From NCBI RefSeq assembly GCF_006716095.1, contig NZ_VFOK01000002.1, positions 62,001-126,000 on the forward strand: 64,000 nt of DNA. The letters run 5' to 3'. Shown here piece after piece: positions 34,359 through 42,732 of the stretch (within the stretch, counting starts at the first letter, position 1; each line of letters begins with the position of its first letter). The DNA is from Barrientosiimonas humi. Lineage in GTDB: Bacteria > Actinomycetota > Actinomycetes > Actinomycetales > Dermatophilaceae. The translations under genes and the position numbers were made by a program. The notes below the pieces were generated by a model, which saw only the letters and a program-made list of their open reading frames with translations, was not told the DNA's origin and searched no databases.

Positions 34359-35879
34359 TCACGGTCTCTCCGGCGGTCGACGGATCATGAAGTCGTACGT
34401 CGTCGTCCGGCCGCGCAGGAACCCGTCGTTGTCGAGGTACCACAACACGAGCTGGGGGTCGCGCACGCTGCCGCGTGCGAGCTGCTGGGCGGCGCTGCGG
34501 GCGTAGCGGTCGGAGTCGTGCACGCCGATCACCGACTCGGGCGCGCAGCCCGGCAGCGGCGAGGGATCGAGCACGACCCGGACCCGGTTGACGGTGTCGG
34601 GGTCGGCCTTCTGGTCGAGCCGGGGCACCAGGTCGCTGCGGTGCTCCAGCGACAGCACCCGCACGTCCTTCGGCACGTCGACGCGCGACACCGGCGACCC
34701 GGCCGTGAGCACCGAGGTGACCCGGAAGCGCCGGCGAAACGCGGGGTCGGCCGCGAGCCGGGTGGCGACGAGGCCGCCCTGGCTGTGCCCGCTCAGCAGC
34801 ACCGGCTCGCTGCCCGGCCGCACGCCGGCCGAGCGCATCGCGGCGGCGACCGCCTGGGCGATCGCGGCGTAGAGCCTCGGGGCCACGCCGCCGACCGCCG
34901 CGAGGTTGGTCGGGCCGTCGCTGGGGTTGGTGGGGGAGCCCAGGCTCCAGTCCTGGGTGCCGGGGATGTTGACCACCCACCGGGCCTGTCCGTCGCCGCC
35001 GACGACGCGCTGCACGCGCACCCGTGAGCCCGCCGCCCCGGCCGCGGACGGCGCGGCGATCGCCGACTGGGTCTGCAGCAACCCCGACAGGTCGCCGGGT
35101 GCGTCGGTCGCGACCCCGAGGGCCGGTGGATCGTCAGCGGCACCAACGCTTCTCGCGGCCTTCCCTGCCTGCGGCAGGGGCACGGACGTGACGGTGAGCG
35201 GCCGGTCGTCGCGGGCCAGCCCGCCGGTGCGCAGCAGCACCAGCAGCTGCCCGGCCTGCTGCTCGAGCGGCCCCGGCGGCAGCATCCACCGGCCGCCGGC
35301 GACGGCGAGGTCGACGATGCCGGGGTTGGCGTAGACCGTGGCGTCGAGCCCGCGCAGGAATCGGGCGACCACGTCGGCGACCGGGTCGCCCTCGCGCGGG
35401 AACCCTTGGGGCGTGAACCAGCTCGCGGGGTGCTCGGTGACCGACTGCACCACCGAGGTGACGGCCGTGCCGCTGACGACGGTCAGCACGACCGGCACCC
35501 CCACCGACAGCTGCAGCGCCTCGAAGGCCGCCGACCGGCGCCGCTCGACCGCCTCGTAGGCGCCGGCGCCCAGCCGCACCCCGCGGGCGACCAGCTCGAT
35601 GCGGATGCCGAGGCTGTGCAGCCCGCGCGGGCCGTACGCCAGCGCCTGCATCTGCAGGTTGACCGCCCCCGCGGTGAAGGGGGACAGGAACGAGGAGCGC
35701 AGCGGGATGCCGTCGACGTGCATCACCTGCCGCCCCAGGTCGCGCGCGGTGTCGCCCGAGCGGTCGAGCCGCCACGCCACCGACCGCATGTCGCCCAGGT
35801 CGGCCTCGATCGACACCGCCCCGCCGGTGACCTGCGGTCGCCCCGGGCCCGGGCCGCACCCCGGCGGGGTCTGGCTCAT
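34359..35879 (-). CDS. alpha/beta hydrolase with N-terminal WXG100-like helical domain, possible ESX effector
   Basis: The 506-residue protein has three parts. Residues about 20-115 are two helices joined by a turn, in the style of WXG100/ESX substrates, and end in Tyr108-x-x-x-Glu112, the form of the YxxxD/E type VII secretion signal. Residues 123-147 are hydrophobic. The C-terminal half is a hydrolase with VVNIPGTQDWS, nucleophile elbow GHSQGG (Ser366), probable Asp416 (HRSDLVPRLD) and His454 (VIGVHDSD), similar to class 3 lipase or PGAP1-like folds. There is no Sec signal. It is the last gene of a three-gene overlapping operon. Secretion is inferred; the hydrolase domain is well supported. 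Confidence 0.78.
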   Translation of the reverse strand: MSQTPPGCGPGPGRPQVTGGAVSIEADLGDMRSVAWRLDRSGDTARDLGRQVMHVDGIPLRSSFLSPFTAGAVNLQMQALAYGPRGLHSLGIRIELVARGVRLGAGAYEAVERRRSAAFEALQLSVGVPVVLTVVSGTAVTSVVQSVTEHPASWFTPQGFPREGDPVADVVARFLRGLDATVYANPGIVDLAVAGGRWMLPPGPLEQQAGQLLVLLRTGGLARDDRPLTVTSVPLPQAGKAARSVGAADDPPALGVATDAPGDLSGLLQTQSAIAAPSAAGAAGSRVRVQRVVGGDGQARWVVNIPGTQDWSLGSPTNPSDGPTNLAAVGGVAPRLYAAIAQAVAAAMRSAGVRPGSEPVLLSGHSQGGLVATRLAADPAFRRRFRVTSVLTAGSPVSRVDVPKDVRVLSLEHRSDLVPRLDQKADPDTVNRVRVVLDPSPLPGCAPESVIGVHDSDRYARSAAQQLARGSVRDPQLVLWYLDNDGFLRGRTTTYDFMIRRPPERP

Positions 35880-36562
35880 CCGGTCACGGCCCGCGCGCCG
35901 GCACCGGTCGGGCGCGTGAGGACCACGGCCGCGTCGAGCAGCTCGTCACGCAGCATCGCGGCTGAGAGCGGCGCCGCGCTGATCTGCTCGTGCGGGTGCG
36001 CCGCGAGCCGCCACCATCCGTCGGCCGTGGCCAGCGCCGAGACGATCGTCAGCGGACGTCGGTCGCCGCCCGGGTCGACTGCCACGGTCACCCCGCCGGT
36101 CGTCGAGGTCGCCGCGCTGCGCACCCACCGCGGGACGTCGGCCAGCCCCAGGTCGTCGAGGGCCACCGCGAGCACCTCGGTCTCGTCGCGGCGCAGCATG
36201 TCGCACAGCACCAGCAGGTCGCCGAACTCCACGCACGGCGCCGGCAGCGGCTCCTCGTCGGCGAGGTCGTGGTCGGCCGGCTCGAGCACCGCGTCGGCGC
36301 TCCCGGCCGTGGGCACCAGCCGCCACAGCTCGTCGACCAGGGCCCAGGCCGGGCCGGTGCTGCGGCCCTGTGCGGCGACGGCCGCCTCGTGCACGAAGGT
36401 CACCGACAGCACGAACCGCTCGCCGTCGAGCGCGGCGGCGGCGGTGAGCTGCCGGTCGCCCTGCCACGACGACAGCAGCAGCTTCGGCCGCAGCGGGTCG
36501 CGCAGCGGCGCCAGCTCGGGCCCGTCGGGGTCGGGGTCGATGACCCGCCGCACGCCGCTCAC
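35876..36562 (-). CDS. uncharacterised protein, possibly EspG-like chaperone
   Basis: The 228-residue cytoplasmic protein is not one I firmly recognise. It has a mixed alpha/beta pattern with ALVDELWRLV, VPRWVRSAATSTTGGVTVAV, GWWRLAAHP and a C-terminal helix (PLSAAMLRDELLDAAVVL). This layout is reminiscent of EspG chaperones that hold ESX/PE-PPE substrates. GTG 36562 overlaps the upstream stop and its own stop overlaps the hydrolase start. The EspG link is a guess from layout and context. Confidence 0.65.
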   Translation of the reverse strand: MSGVRRVIDPDPDGPELAPLRDPLRPKLLLSSWQGDRQLTAAAALDGERFVLSVTFVHEAAVAAQGRSTGPAWALVDELWRLVPTAGSADAVLEPADHDLADEEPLPAPCVEFGDLLVLCDMLRRDETEVLAVALDDLGLADVPRWVRSAATSTTGGVTVAVDPGGDRRPLTIVSALATADGWWRLAAHPHEQISAAPLSAAMLRDELLDAAVVLTRPTGAGARAVTG

Positions 36563-36927
36563 GGCAACCGCCCCACGGCCCGGACCGCGGTGCCGCCCGG
36601 CAGCCAGGGGGCGATCTGGTCCAGCGTCGCGCCGGTGGCCGTGACCGTCGCGCCGACCTGCTGCCCGACCCGCGCGAGCATGCGCTCCTGGTGGTCGACC
36701 GCGATCGCGTGCATCAACAGCTTGCGCTGCAGCAGCGCGAGCCCCTCGGCGCACCGGTCCATCTCGCGGGCGCGCTCCTCGAGCCGCCGGCGGTATGCCG
36801 TGGCCCCCAGGCTCTGCCAGGTCACCCCGTCGGCCCGGCGCAGCGCCGTCGCCGCAGCCCGCGCCTCGAGGGCCATCCGCCCGGCCCGGCCGGCCGCCCG
36901 CCTGATCTGTTCGACGTCCTCCGACAT
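36559..36927 (-). CDS. WXG100-like small helical protein
   Basis: The 122-residue protein is predicted almost wholly helical. A helix (about 5-30), a turn with TWQSLGATAYRRRL (a W-x-S-x-G variant of the WXG turn) and a long second helix (45-80) match the ESAT-6/WXG100 layout. A short Gly-rich tail follows. ATG 36927 is the first good start. It is the first gene of a cassette in which all three genes overlap by four bases. It may be the partner of the hydrolase or of its WXG-like domain. Confidence 0.68.
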   Translation of the reverse strand: MSEDVEQIRRAAGRAGRMALEARAAATALRRADGVTWQSLGATAYRRRLEERAREMDRCAEGLALLQRKLLMHAIAVDHQERMLARVGQQVGATVTATGATLDQIAPWLPGGTAVRAVGRLP

Positions 36928-37016
36928 GCGGCGAGCCTCACCCGGCCCGGCGCCCCGCGCGAGACCCGAGCCCCGGCCTGTGGACACCACCCGGCCGACG
37001 CGCCGGGCTGTGGAAA

Positions 37017-37048
37017 GCAGCCCCGCAGCCCCGCAGCCCCGCAGCCCT
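37017..37048 (+). repeat. four 8-bp tandem repeats
   Basis: GCAGCCCC is repeated three times and followed by GCAGCCCT, contiguous at 37017, 37025, 37033 and 37041. It lies between the WXG-like gene and the GH5-like gene and overlaps a hairpin. Confidence 0.75.
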
Positions 37049-37060
37049 GCGCGCAGGGCT
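37043..37060. terminator. hairpin after the GH5-like gene
   Basis: The 18-bp palindrome AGCCCTGCGCGCAGGGCT lies 11 bases downstream of the GH5-like stop (minus strand). No T-run follows. Confidence 0.45.
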
Positions 37061-37070
37061 CGCACGAGGG

Positions 37071-38333
37071 TCAGTCGCGCGCGTCCACCCAGGTCGGACG
37101 TACGTCCTCGGCCGGCACGGTGCCGACCACGCCGCGCTCGCGCAGCACGTCTGCCGAGCGCCCGGCGGGCACGATCGCGACCGTCCCGGCCGACCGCGCC
37201 TGCACCCACGCGCGGTGGAAGTCGCTGCCCGGGGCGACCTCGGCGCGCCGCTGCGGCTGGCGCAGCAGGTCGACGTCGCACACCAGGCCCGGCCGCTCGG
37301 CGACGACGGGCCGGCGCAGCGCCGGGATGCACTCGGCCAGCGCCAGGGCCGCCGGCTTCGGCCGGTGGTCGACGGTGAACAGGCCGAGGTCGTACTCCCG
37401 GTCGGGGAAGTCGAGCAGGTCGCGCGACAGGTCGTGCGAGCACCACCAGGTCACGCCCCACAGGGCCGGGTTGGCGCCGACGTGCTCCAGCGTGCGGCGC
37501 ACGAACGCGTCGGCCTCGCCCGCACCGATGTCGGGCAGCGGTGCGCCGATCTCCTGCAGCCACACCGGCCTTCGCGGGTCGGTCGCCGTCGCGGCGGCCA
37601 GCTCGACGAGGTAGTCGGCGTGCGTGGTCGTCGCGTCACCGAGCGGCCCGTCGATGCGCGAGACGCCGTTGAACACCCACGAGTGCACGGTGCTGAGGTC
37701 GCCGATCTCGGTGACGTCGGACGGCACGAACGGGTGGTCCGGGGCGTAGAACGCGTCGTCGAACAGCGAGTGCAGGACCAGCAGCTCGGGCGCGGCGGCC
37801 TTCGCGGTCGACACCAGCTCGCGCGCCCAGTCGGTCGAGGTCGCCGCGGTGGTCGCGTTGGCCGGCCACAGGTTGTTGACCTCGTTGCCGAGGGTCACCG
37901 CGAACACGTTGGGCCGCGTCGCGACCGCGCGCGTCACCGTCTCGACGTACGTCCGCAGCCCCGCTCGCACGTCGCGGTCCTCGAACACCGAGCGGCGGTG
38001 CCAGGTGAGCACCCACGAGGGCAGGAAGTCGAAGCTGGACAGGTGTCCCTGCAGCAGGTCGACGGACACGTCGAGCCCGGCCTCGGCGGCCAGGTCGATC
38101 ACGGTGAGCAGGTCGTCGATCGCCCGCTGGCGGATCAGCCCGCGGTTGGGCTGCACCCACGGCCACACGGGGAAGACGCGCACGTGGTCCAGCCCGATGC
38201 CCGCCAGGTCGGCGAGGTCGCGGCGCACCGCGTCGGGGTCGAGGTCGAGCCAGCTGTAGAACCAGCCGCGCGAGGGCACGTAGTTCGCGCCGATCCGACG
38301 CGGGGCCGGGTCCGACGTGCTCGGAGGTGTCAC
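37071..38333 (-). CDS. GH5-family glycoside hydrolase (GH5_18-like beta-mannosidase)
   Basis: The 420-residue cytoplasmic TIM-barrel enzyme has the two catalytic glutamates Glu151 in VTLGNEVNN (acid/base) and Glu261 in VWLQEIGAP (nucleophile). The opening GANYVPSRGWFYSW and VFPVWPWVQPNRGLIR resemble GH5 subfamily 18, whose characterised members cut the Man-beta-1,4-GlcNAc core of N-glycans. There is no signal peptide. GTG 38333 is the start. It is transcribed alone from a promoter with a LacI-type palindrome, divergent in control from the transporter operon 1.2 kb away. Subfamily is inferred from remembered motifs. Confidence 0.8.
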   Translation of the reverse strand: MTPPSTSDPAPRRIGANYVPSRGWFYSWLDLDPDAVRRDLADLAGIGLDHVRVFPVWPWVQPNRGLIRQRAIDDLLTVIDLAAEAGLDVSVDLLQGHLSSFDFLPSWVLTWHRRSVFEDRDVRAGLRTYVETVTRAVATRPNVFAVTLGNEVNNLWPANATTAATSTDWARELVSTAKAAAPELLVLHSLFDDAFYAPDHPFVPSDVTEIGDLSTVHSWVFNGVSRIDGPLGDATTTHADYLVELAAATATDPRRPVWLQEIGAPLPDIGAGEADAFVRRTLEHVGANPALWGVTWWCSHDLSRDLLDFPDREYDLGLFTVDHRPKPAALALAECIPALRRPVVAERPGLVCDVDLLRQPQRRAEVAPGSDFHRAWVQARSAGTVAIVPAGRSADVLRERGVVGTVPAEDVRPTWVDARD

Positions 38334-38369
38334 GGGGGCTGCTCTCGTCCGGGGCTGGTGAACGCCCGA

Positions 38370-38399
38370 ACCCTAAACCGCTTAAGCGGAGCGTGGCAA
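38370..38399 (-). promoter_or_regulatory. GH5-like gene promoter with LacI-type operator
   Basis: On the minus strand TTGCCA (38399-38394) and TAGGGT (38375-38370) are 18 bases apart. The spacer holds the perfect palindrome CCGCTTAAGCGG (38378-38389). TAAACCGCTTAAG (38374-38386) is repeated at the transporter promoter. Confidence 0.7.
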
Positions 38400-38406
38400 C
38401 GGGTGC

Positions 38407-39429
38407 TCAGGAACGGCGTACGCGCGCGGTGCTCTCGCGCACCACGAGCGTGGGCGTGGGGTGCTGGTGCACCACCCGCTCGCCGGGCTCGTCGACCAGG
38501 CGCAGGATCAGCTCGCCGATCTCGCGGCCCCAGGCCTGAGTGTCGCGCGACAGCGCGGTCAGCGCGGGGTGGGTGAGCCGGGTCAGCAGCGAGTCGTCGA
38601 ACGAGACGATCGAGACCTCGCCCGGCACGTCGACGCCCATCTCGAGCGCGACGCCGAGACCGGCCACGGCCATCACGTCGCTGTCGTAGACGATCGCCGT
38701 CGGCCGCTCGCGCGAGGCGAGCAGCCGGCGGGTGATGGCCGCTCCCTCGGTGTCGCTGAAGTCGGTGGGGATCGAGCGGCAGCGCAGGTCGAGCCGCTCG
38801 CGCGAGGACTCCAGCGCGGCGATCCGCCGCTGGGTGTGCCGGAACTGCTCGAGCCCCGCGACGTGCACGATGTCGTGGTGGCCGAGGGCTGCGAGGTAAT
38901 CGATCGCCGACAGCATCGCCTCGGCGTCGTCGATCCAGGCGTACGACAGTGTCTCGCTGGGTTCGAGCGGTCCGCCGAGCACGAGCGAGGGCACCGACAG
39001 CTCGCCCAGCACGGCGGGGCGCGGGTCGTCGACGGTCAGGTCGAGCACCACGAAGCCGGCCACCCGCTGCTGCGCGGCCCAGTCGCGGTAGACCTCGATC
39101 TCGGCCTCGAGGCTGTCCACGATGAGCAGCTGCAGCGCGGTGCCGCGGGTCGACAGGCCCGCCTGCAGCCCGGAGAGCAGCTCGCCGAAGAACGGCTCGA
39201 CGCCGAGGGTCTGCGCGGGGCGGGAGAGCACCAGGCCGACGGCGTCGGGGGCGGCGCGGCCGAGCGCGCGGGCCGCGCTGTGCGGGCGCCAGTGCATCTC
39301 GTCGGCGACCGCGAGGATGCGCGCGCGGGTCTGCTCGCTGACGCCCGGGCGGCCGTTGAGCGCGAACGACACCGCACCCTTGGACACGCCGGCGCGCGCG
39401 GCGATGTCGGCGATGGTCGGCCTGGCCAC
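38407..39429 (-). CDS. LacI family transcriptional repressor
   Basis: The 340-residue regulator has an N-terminal helix-turn-helix (TIADIAARAGVSKGAVSFALNGRPGVSEQTRARIL) with the hinge helix PHSAARALGR. A periplasmic-binding-type sugar-sensing domain follows. GTG 39429 has a GGGGAGG ribosome site. It lies between two promoters carrying the same palindromic motif and probably represses both the GH5 gene and the transporter/glycosidase operon until a mannose-type sugar is present. Confidence 0.92.
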   Translation of the reverse strand: MARPTIADIAARAGVSKGAVSFALNGRPGVSEQTRARILAVADEMHWRPHSAARALGRAAPDAVGLVLSRPAQTLGVEPFFGELLSGLQAGLSTRGTALQLLIVDSLEAEIEVYRDWAAQQRVAGFVVLDLTVDDPRPAVLGELSVPSLVLGGPLEPSETLSYAWIDDAEAMLSAIDYLAALGHHDIVHVAGLEQFRHTQRRIAALESSRERLDLRCRSIPTDFSDTEGAAITRRLLASRERPTAIVYDSDVMAVAGLGVALEMGVDVPGEVSIVSFDDSLLTRLTHPALTALSRDTQAWGREIGELILRLVDEPGERVVHQHPTPTLVVRESTARVRRS

Positions 39430-39514
39430 TCGTCCTCCCCGGGGTCGTGCTGGTCCAGTGCTGCAGGTGGCTGCGGCGAGCTCGCGGATCGGCGAGCGGT
39501 TTTGCGTGAAGTCC

Positions 39515-39566
39515 TTGACGGCGTACCGCGCTGTGGGGATAGTAGCGGACGACTAAACCGCTTAAG
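39515..39566 (+). promoter_or_regulatory. transporter operon promoter and LacI-type operator
   Basis: TTGACG (39515-39520), 17 bases, then GATAGT (39538-39543) make a good sigma-70-type promoter. TAAACCGCTTAAG (39554-39566) lies just downstream, about +4 to +16, where a bound LacI protein would block transcription. It matches the GH5 promoter motif over 13 bases. Confidence 0.75.
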
Positions 39567-39594
39567 AACAGCGGACGACGAAGGAGTGGCCATC

Positions 39595-40902
39595 ATGGGC
39601 GCAGGACGCCGGCACGGCATCGCGGCAGGGGCGATCGGGGTGGCGCTGGTGGCCACCGGTTGTGGCATCGGAGGCGGCGACGCGGGCAGCTCGGCGCAGC
39701 CGACCAGCAGCGTCACCGGCGAGGTCAAGGGCACGGTCTCGATCCAGACCTGGGCGCTGAAGCCGAAGTTCACCAAGTACATGCAGGGCGTGATCAGCGG
39801 CTTCGAGAAGGAGTACCCCGGGGTCAAGGTCAACTGGCTCGACCAGCCCGGCGACGGCTACTCCGACAAGGTGCTCAGCCAGGCCAGCTCGGGCACCCTG
39901 CCCGACGTCGTCAACCTGCCGCCCGACTTCGCGCTGCCGATGGTCAGGCAGAACATGCTGCTGGACGTCTCGACCCAGGACAGCAACCTCACCCGCGACT
40001 TCGTGCCCGGCGGGCTCGAGGCCTACCAGTACGCCGGCACCAAGGGCACCTTCGGCTACCCGTGGTACCTCGGCACCGACGTGAACTACTGGAACACGGC
40101 GATGCTCAAGCGCAACGGCATCAACACCGACCAGCTGCCGACCGACCTGGACAGCCTGATCAGCGCGGCCGGCACGGTGAAGACCAAGTCCGGCGGCAAG
40201 GACTACCTGATGAGCCGCAAGCCGGGCGTCGGCGACCTCGCGCAGGAGGGCATCCCGATCCTCAGCGAGGACGGCAAGAAGTTCGTCTTCAACACCCCGC
40301 AGGCGGTGGCGCTGCTGGACAAGTACCGGAAGGCGTACAGCGACGGGCTCATGCCGCGCGACGTGCTGTCCAGCAAGTACCTCGGCAACAGCGAGCTGTT
40401 CAACCAGCAGAAGGTCGGCTGGACCACCGGCGGCGGCAACACCATCCCGAGCATCGCCGAGTCGAACCCGACGCTGGCCAAGCAGGTCGTGCCGAGCAAG
40501 GCGTTCGGCACCGGCCCGCTGTACGTCCAGGGCCTGTCGGTCTCGTCCAAGAGCAAGAACCTGCCGGCCGCGATCGCGCTGGCGCGGTGGGTCACGAACC
40601 CGCAGAACCAGGCGCAGTTCGCCAAGGAGGTGCCCGGCGTCTTCCCGAGCACGACGGCCTCCAGCAAGGACCCGTTCTTCAGCAAGAGCGACGGCACGCC
40701 CGCGGGTGACGCCAAGGTCATGGCGTTCAACACCCTCAAGACCGCCAAGCTGCTGCAGCCGGTCGTCGTCGACTCGGCGATGGCCACCTTCATCGACCAG
40801 CAGTTCGCGCTCGCGATCTCGGGCAAGGTCAGCTCCAAGAAGGCGCTCGACGACGCCGTGAAGAAGTGCAACGAGCTGCTGAACAACGGCCAGGGAAGCT
40901 GA
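39595..40902 (+). CDS. sugar ABC transporter binding lipoprotein (family 1)
   Basis: The 435-residue lipoprotein has a signal ending VATGC and a Gly/Ser linker, then an SBP family 1 domain (VSIQTWALKPKFTKYMQG, GFEKEYPGVKVNW, FGYPWYLGTDVNYWNTAML). It should capture oligosaccharides, here most likely mannose-rich ones, given the neighbours. ATG 39595 has AAGGAG at 39581-39586. It leads a six-gene coupled operon under the LacI-type operator. Confidence 0.92.
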   Translation: MGAGRRHGIAAGAIGVALVATGCGIGGGDAGSSAQPTSSVTGEVKGTVSIQTWALKPKFTKYMQGVISGFEKEYPGVKVNWLDQPGDGYSDKVLSQASSGTLPDVVNLPPDFALPMVRQNMLLDVSTQDSNLTRDFVPGGLEAYQYAGTKGTFGYPWYLGTDVNYWNTAMLKRNGINTDQLPTDLDSLISAAGTVKTKSGGKDYLMSRKPGVGDLAQEGIPILSEDGKKFVFNTPQAVALLDKYRKAYSDGLMPRDVLSSKYLGNSELFNQQKVGWTTGGGNTIPSIAESNPTLAKQVVPSKAFGTGPLYVQGLSVSSKSKNLPAAIALARWVTNPQNQAQFAKEVPGVFPSTTASSKDPFFSKSDGTPAGDAKVMAFNTLKTAKLLQPVVVDSAMATFIDQQFALAISGKVSSKKALDDAVKKCNELLNNGQGS

Positions 40903-40903
40903 G

Positions 40904-41800
40904 GTGCGCTCCGGCTCGACCATCCAGCAGCAACGCTGGTTCACCCCCTGGCTGCTGGTCGCACCCGCCGTGGTGTGGCTGGTGGTGTTCAACATCTGGC
41001 CGGCGATCAACACCGTGTTCCTGGCGTTCACCGACGCCAAGCCGCTCGGCGGCGGTCAGCTCGTCGGGCTGGCCAACTTCGAGCGGATGCTGGACGACAC
41101 CCAGCTCGCCCACGCCCTGCTCAACAGCGTGGTCTACATGCTGGTGTGCGTCCCGCTGCTGACCCTGCTGCCGCTGCTGCTCGCGCTGCTGGTGGAGAAG
41201 AAGCTGCCCGGGATCACCTTCTTCCGGACCGCGTTCTACACCCCGGTGATCGCCTCGGCCGTGGTCGTCGCGCTCATCTGGAACTGGATGCTCGACGACC
41301 GCGGCGCGATCAACTCCATCGCTCAGCAGCTCGGGATCCTCTCGGGCCCGCTGCCGTTCCTCAGCGACCGGTGGCTGCTGCTGCTCAGCGCGATCAGCCT
41401 CACGGTCTGGAAGGGCCTCGGCTACTACATGATCATCTACCTGTCGGCGCTCGGGAACGTGCCGCGCGAGCTGCACGAGGCGGCCGCCGTCGACGGCGCC
41501 GGCCCGGTCCGGCGGTTCCTGTCGGTCACCCTCCCCGGCGTGCGCGGCACGATGCTGCTCGTCACGATCCTGATCACCGTGTCGGCGCTGCGCATCTTCA
41601 CCGAGCTCTACGTCATGACCAACGAGACCGGCGGCCCGGGTGGCTATGTCAGCTCGGTCGTCATGCTCATCCAGCTCTACAGCCGCGGCTTCAACGGCAA
41701 CCTCGGCTACGCCTCGGCGCTGAGCCTGCTGCTGTTCTTCATCACGCTGGTGCCGATGCTGCTGCTGGCCCGGCTCAACCGGAAGGAGGGGCAGGCATGA
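40904..41800 (+). CDS. sugar ABC transporter permease, MalF type
   Basis: The 298-residue permease has six helices and the EAA loop RELHEAAAVDGAGPVRRFLSVTLP. The opening WLLVAPAVVWLVVFNIWPAINTVFLAFTD is typical of this class. GTG 40904 starts two bases after the binding-protein stop. Confidence 0.92.
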   Translation: MRSGSTIQQQRWFTPWLLVAPAVVWLVVFNIWPAINTVFLAFTDAKPLGGGQLVGLANFERMLDDTQLAHALLNSVVYMLVCVPLLTLLPLLLALLVEKKLPGITFFRTAFYTPVIASAVVVALIWNWMLDDRGAINSIAQQLGILSGPLPFLSDRWLLLLSAISLTVWKGLGYYMIIYLSALGNVPRELHEAAAVDGAGPVRRFLSVTLPGVRGTMLLVTILITVSALRIFTELYVMTNETGGPGGYVSSVVMLIQLYSRGFNGNLGYASALSLLLFFITLVPMLLLARLNRKEGQA

Positions 41801-42732
41801 GTGCCCCCACCGGCGTCGCCACCGTGACGCAGGGCGCCGAGCCGACCGAGCCGGGCACCGGCGGGGGCGGCGGACGCGCGAGCCGGCGACGGTCGTACTC
41901 CTTCAGCCGGATGTCCGGCAAGGAGATGGCGATCCGCTACGTCCTGCTCGTGGTGGTGCTGCTCATCACCATCGGGCCGTTCCTGTGGCAGCTGTCCACG
42001 TCGCTGAAGAGCCCGACCGAGGACGTCTACACGGCGACGCCGCGCTTCCTGCCGGAGTCGCCGACGCTGACCAACTACAGCGCGGTGGCCGAGACCATCC
42101 CGGTCTGGAACTACGCGCTGAACTCGATCATCGTCGCGGTGCTGGTCGTCGGCGGCAACGTGATCGGCGCGACCTGCGCGGGATACGCCCTCGCCCGGCT
42201 GGAGTGGAAGGGGCGCAAGCTGGTCTTCGGGCTGCTGCTCGCCACCCTGATCCTCCCCGGCGAGGCGACGATCATCGCGCAGTACGTCACCGTCCGCTCG
42301 ATGGGTCTCGCCGACACCCTGCTCGGGGTCGCCCTGCCCGGGATGATCGGCATGCTCAACGTGCTGCTCATGCGGGTGGCGTTCGCGGCCATCCCCGAGG
42401 AGCTGGAGATGTCGGCCAAGATCGACGGGGCCAACGCCTGGCAGCGGCTGCGCTACATCGGGCTGCCGTCGGTGCGCGGGATGCTCAGCGTGATCTGCAT
42501 CTTCGCGTTCATCGGGGCCTGGGACGACTTCCTGTGGCCGCTCATCGTGCTCACCGACCCGCAGAACTACACGCTCACCGTGGGCCTGCAGTACCTCTCC
42601 GGCGCGTTCACGCTCAACCCGCGGGTCATCGCCGCCGGCACGATGATCGCCTTCATCCCGATCGCGGTGCTGTTCGCCGTGCTGCAACGATTCTTCTTCA
42701 AGGGAGTCGAGGAAGGCGCGGTGAAGGGATGA
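41797..42732 (+). CDS. sugar ABC transporter permease, MalG type
   Basis: The 311-residue permease has an Arg/Gly-rich N-terminal tail, six helices and the EAA loop EELEMSAKIDGANAWQRLRYIGLP. ATG 41797 overlaps the upstream stop and follows GGAAGGAGGG. No ATPase gene follows, so a shared MsmK-like ATPase encoded elsewhere must energise this transporter. Confidence 0.92.
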   Translation: MSAPTGVATVTQGAEPTEPGTGGGGGRASRRRSYSFSRMSGKEMAIRYVLLVVVLLITIGPFLWQLSTSLKSPTEDVYTATPRFLPESPTLTNYSAVAETIPVWNYALNSIIVAVLVVGGNVIGATCAGYALARLEWKGRKLVFGLLLATLILPGEATIIAQYVTVRSMGLADTLLGVALPGMIGMLNVLLMRVAFAAIPEELEMSAKIDGANAWQRLRYIGLPSVRGMLSVICIFAFIGAWDDFLWPLIVLTDPQNYTLTVGLQYLSGAFTLNPRVIAAGTMIAFIPIAVLFAVLQRFFFKGVEEGAVKG

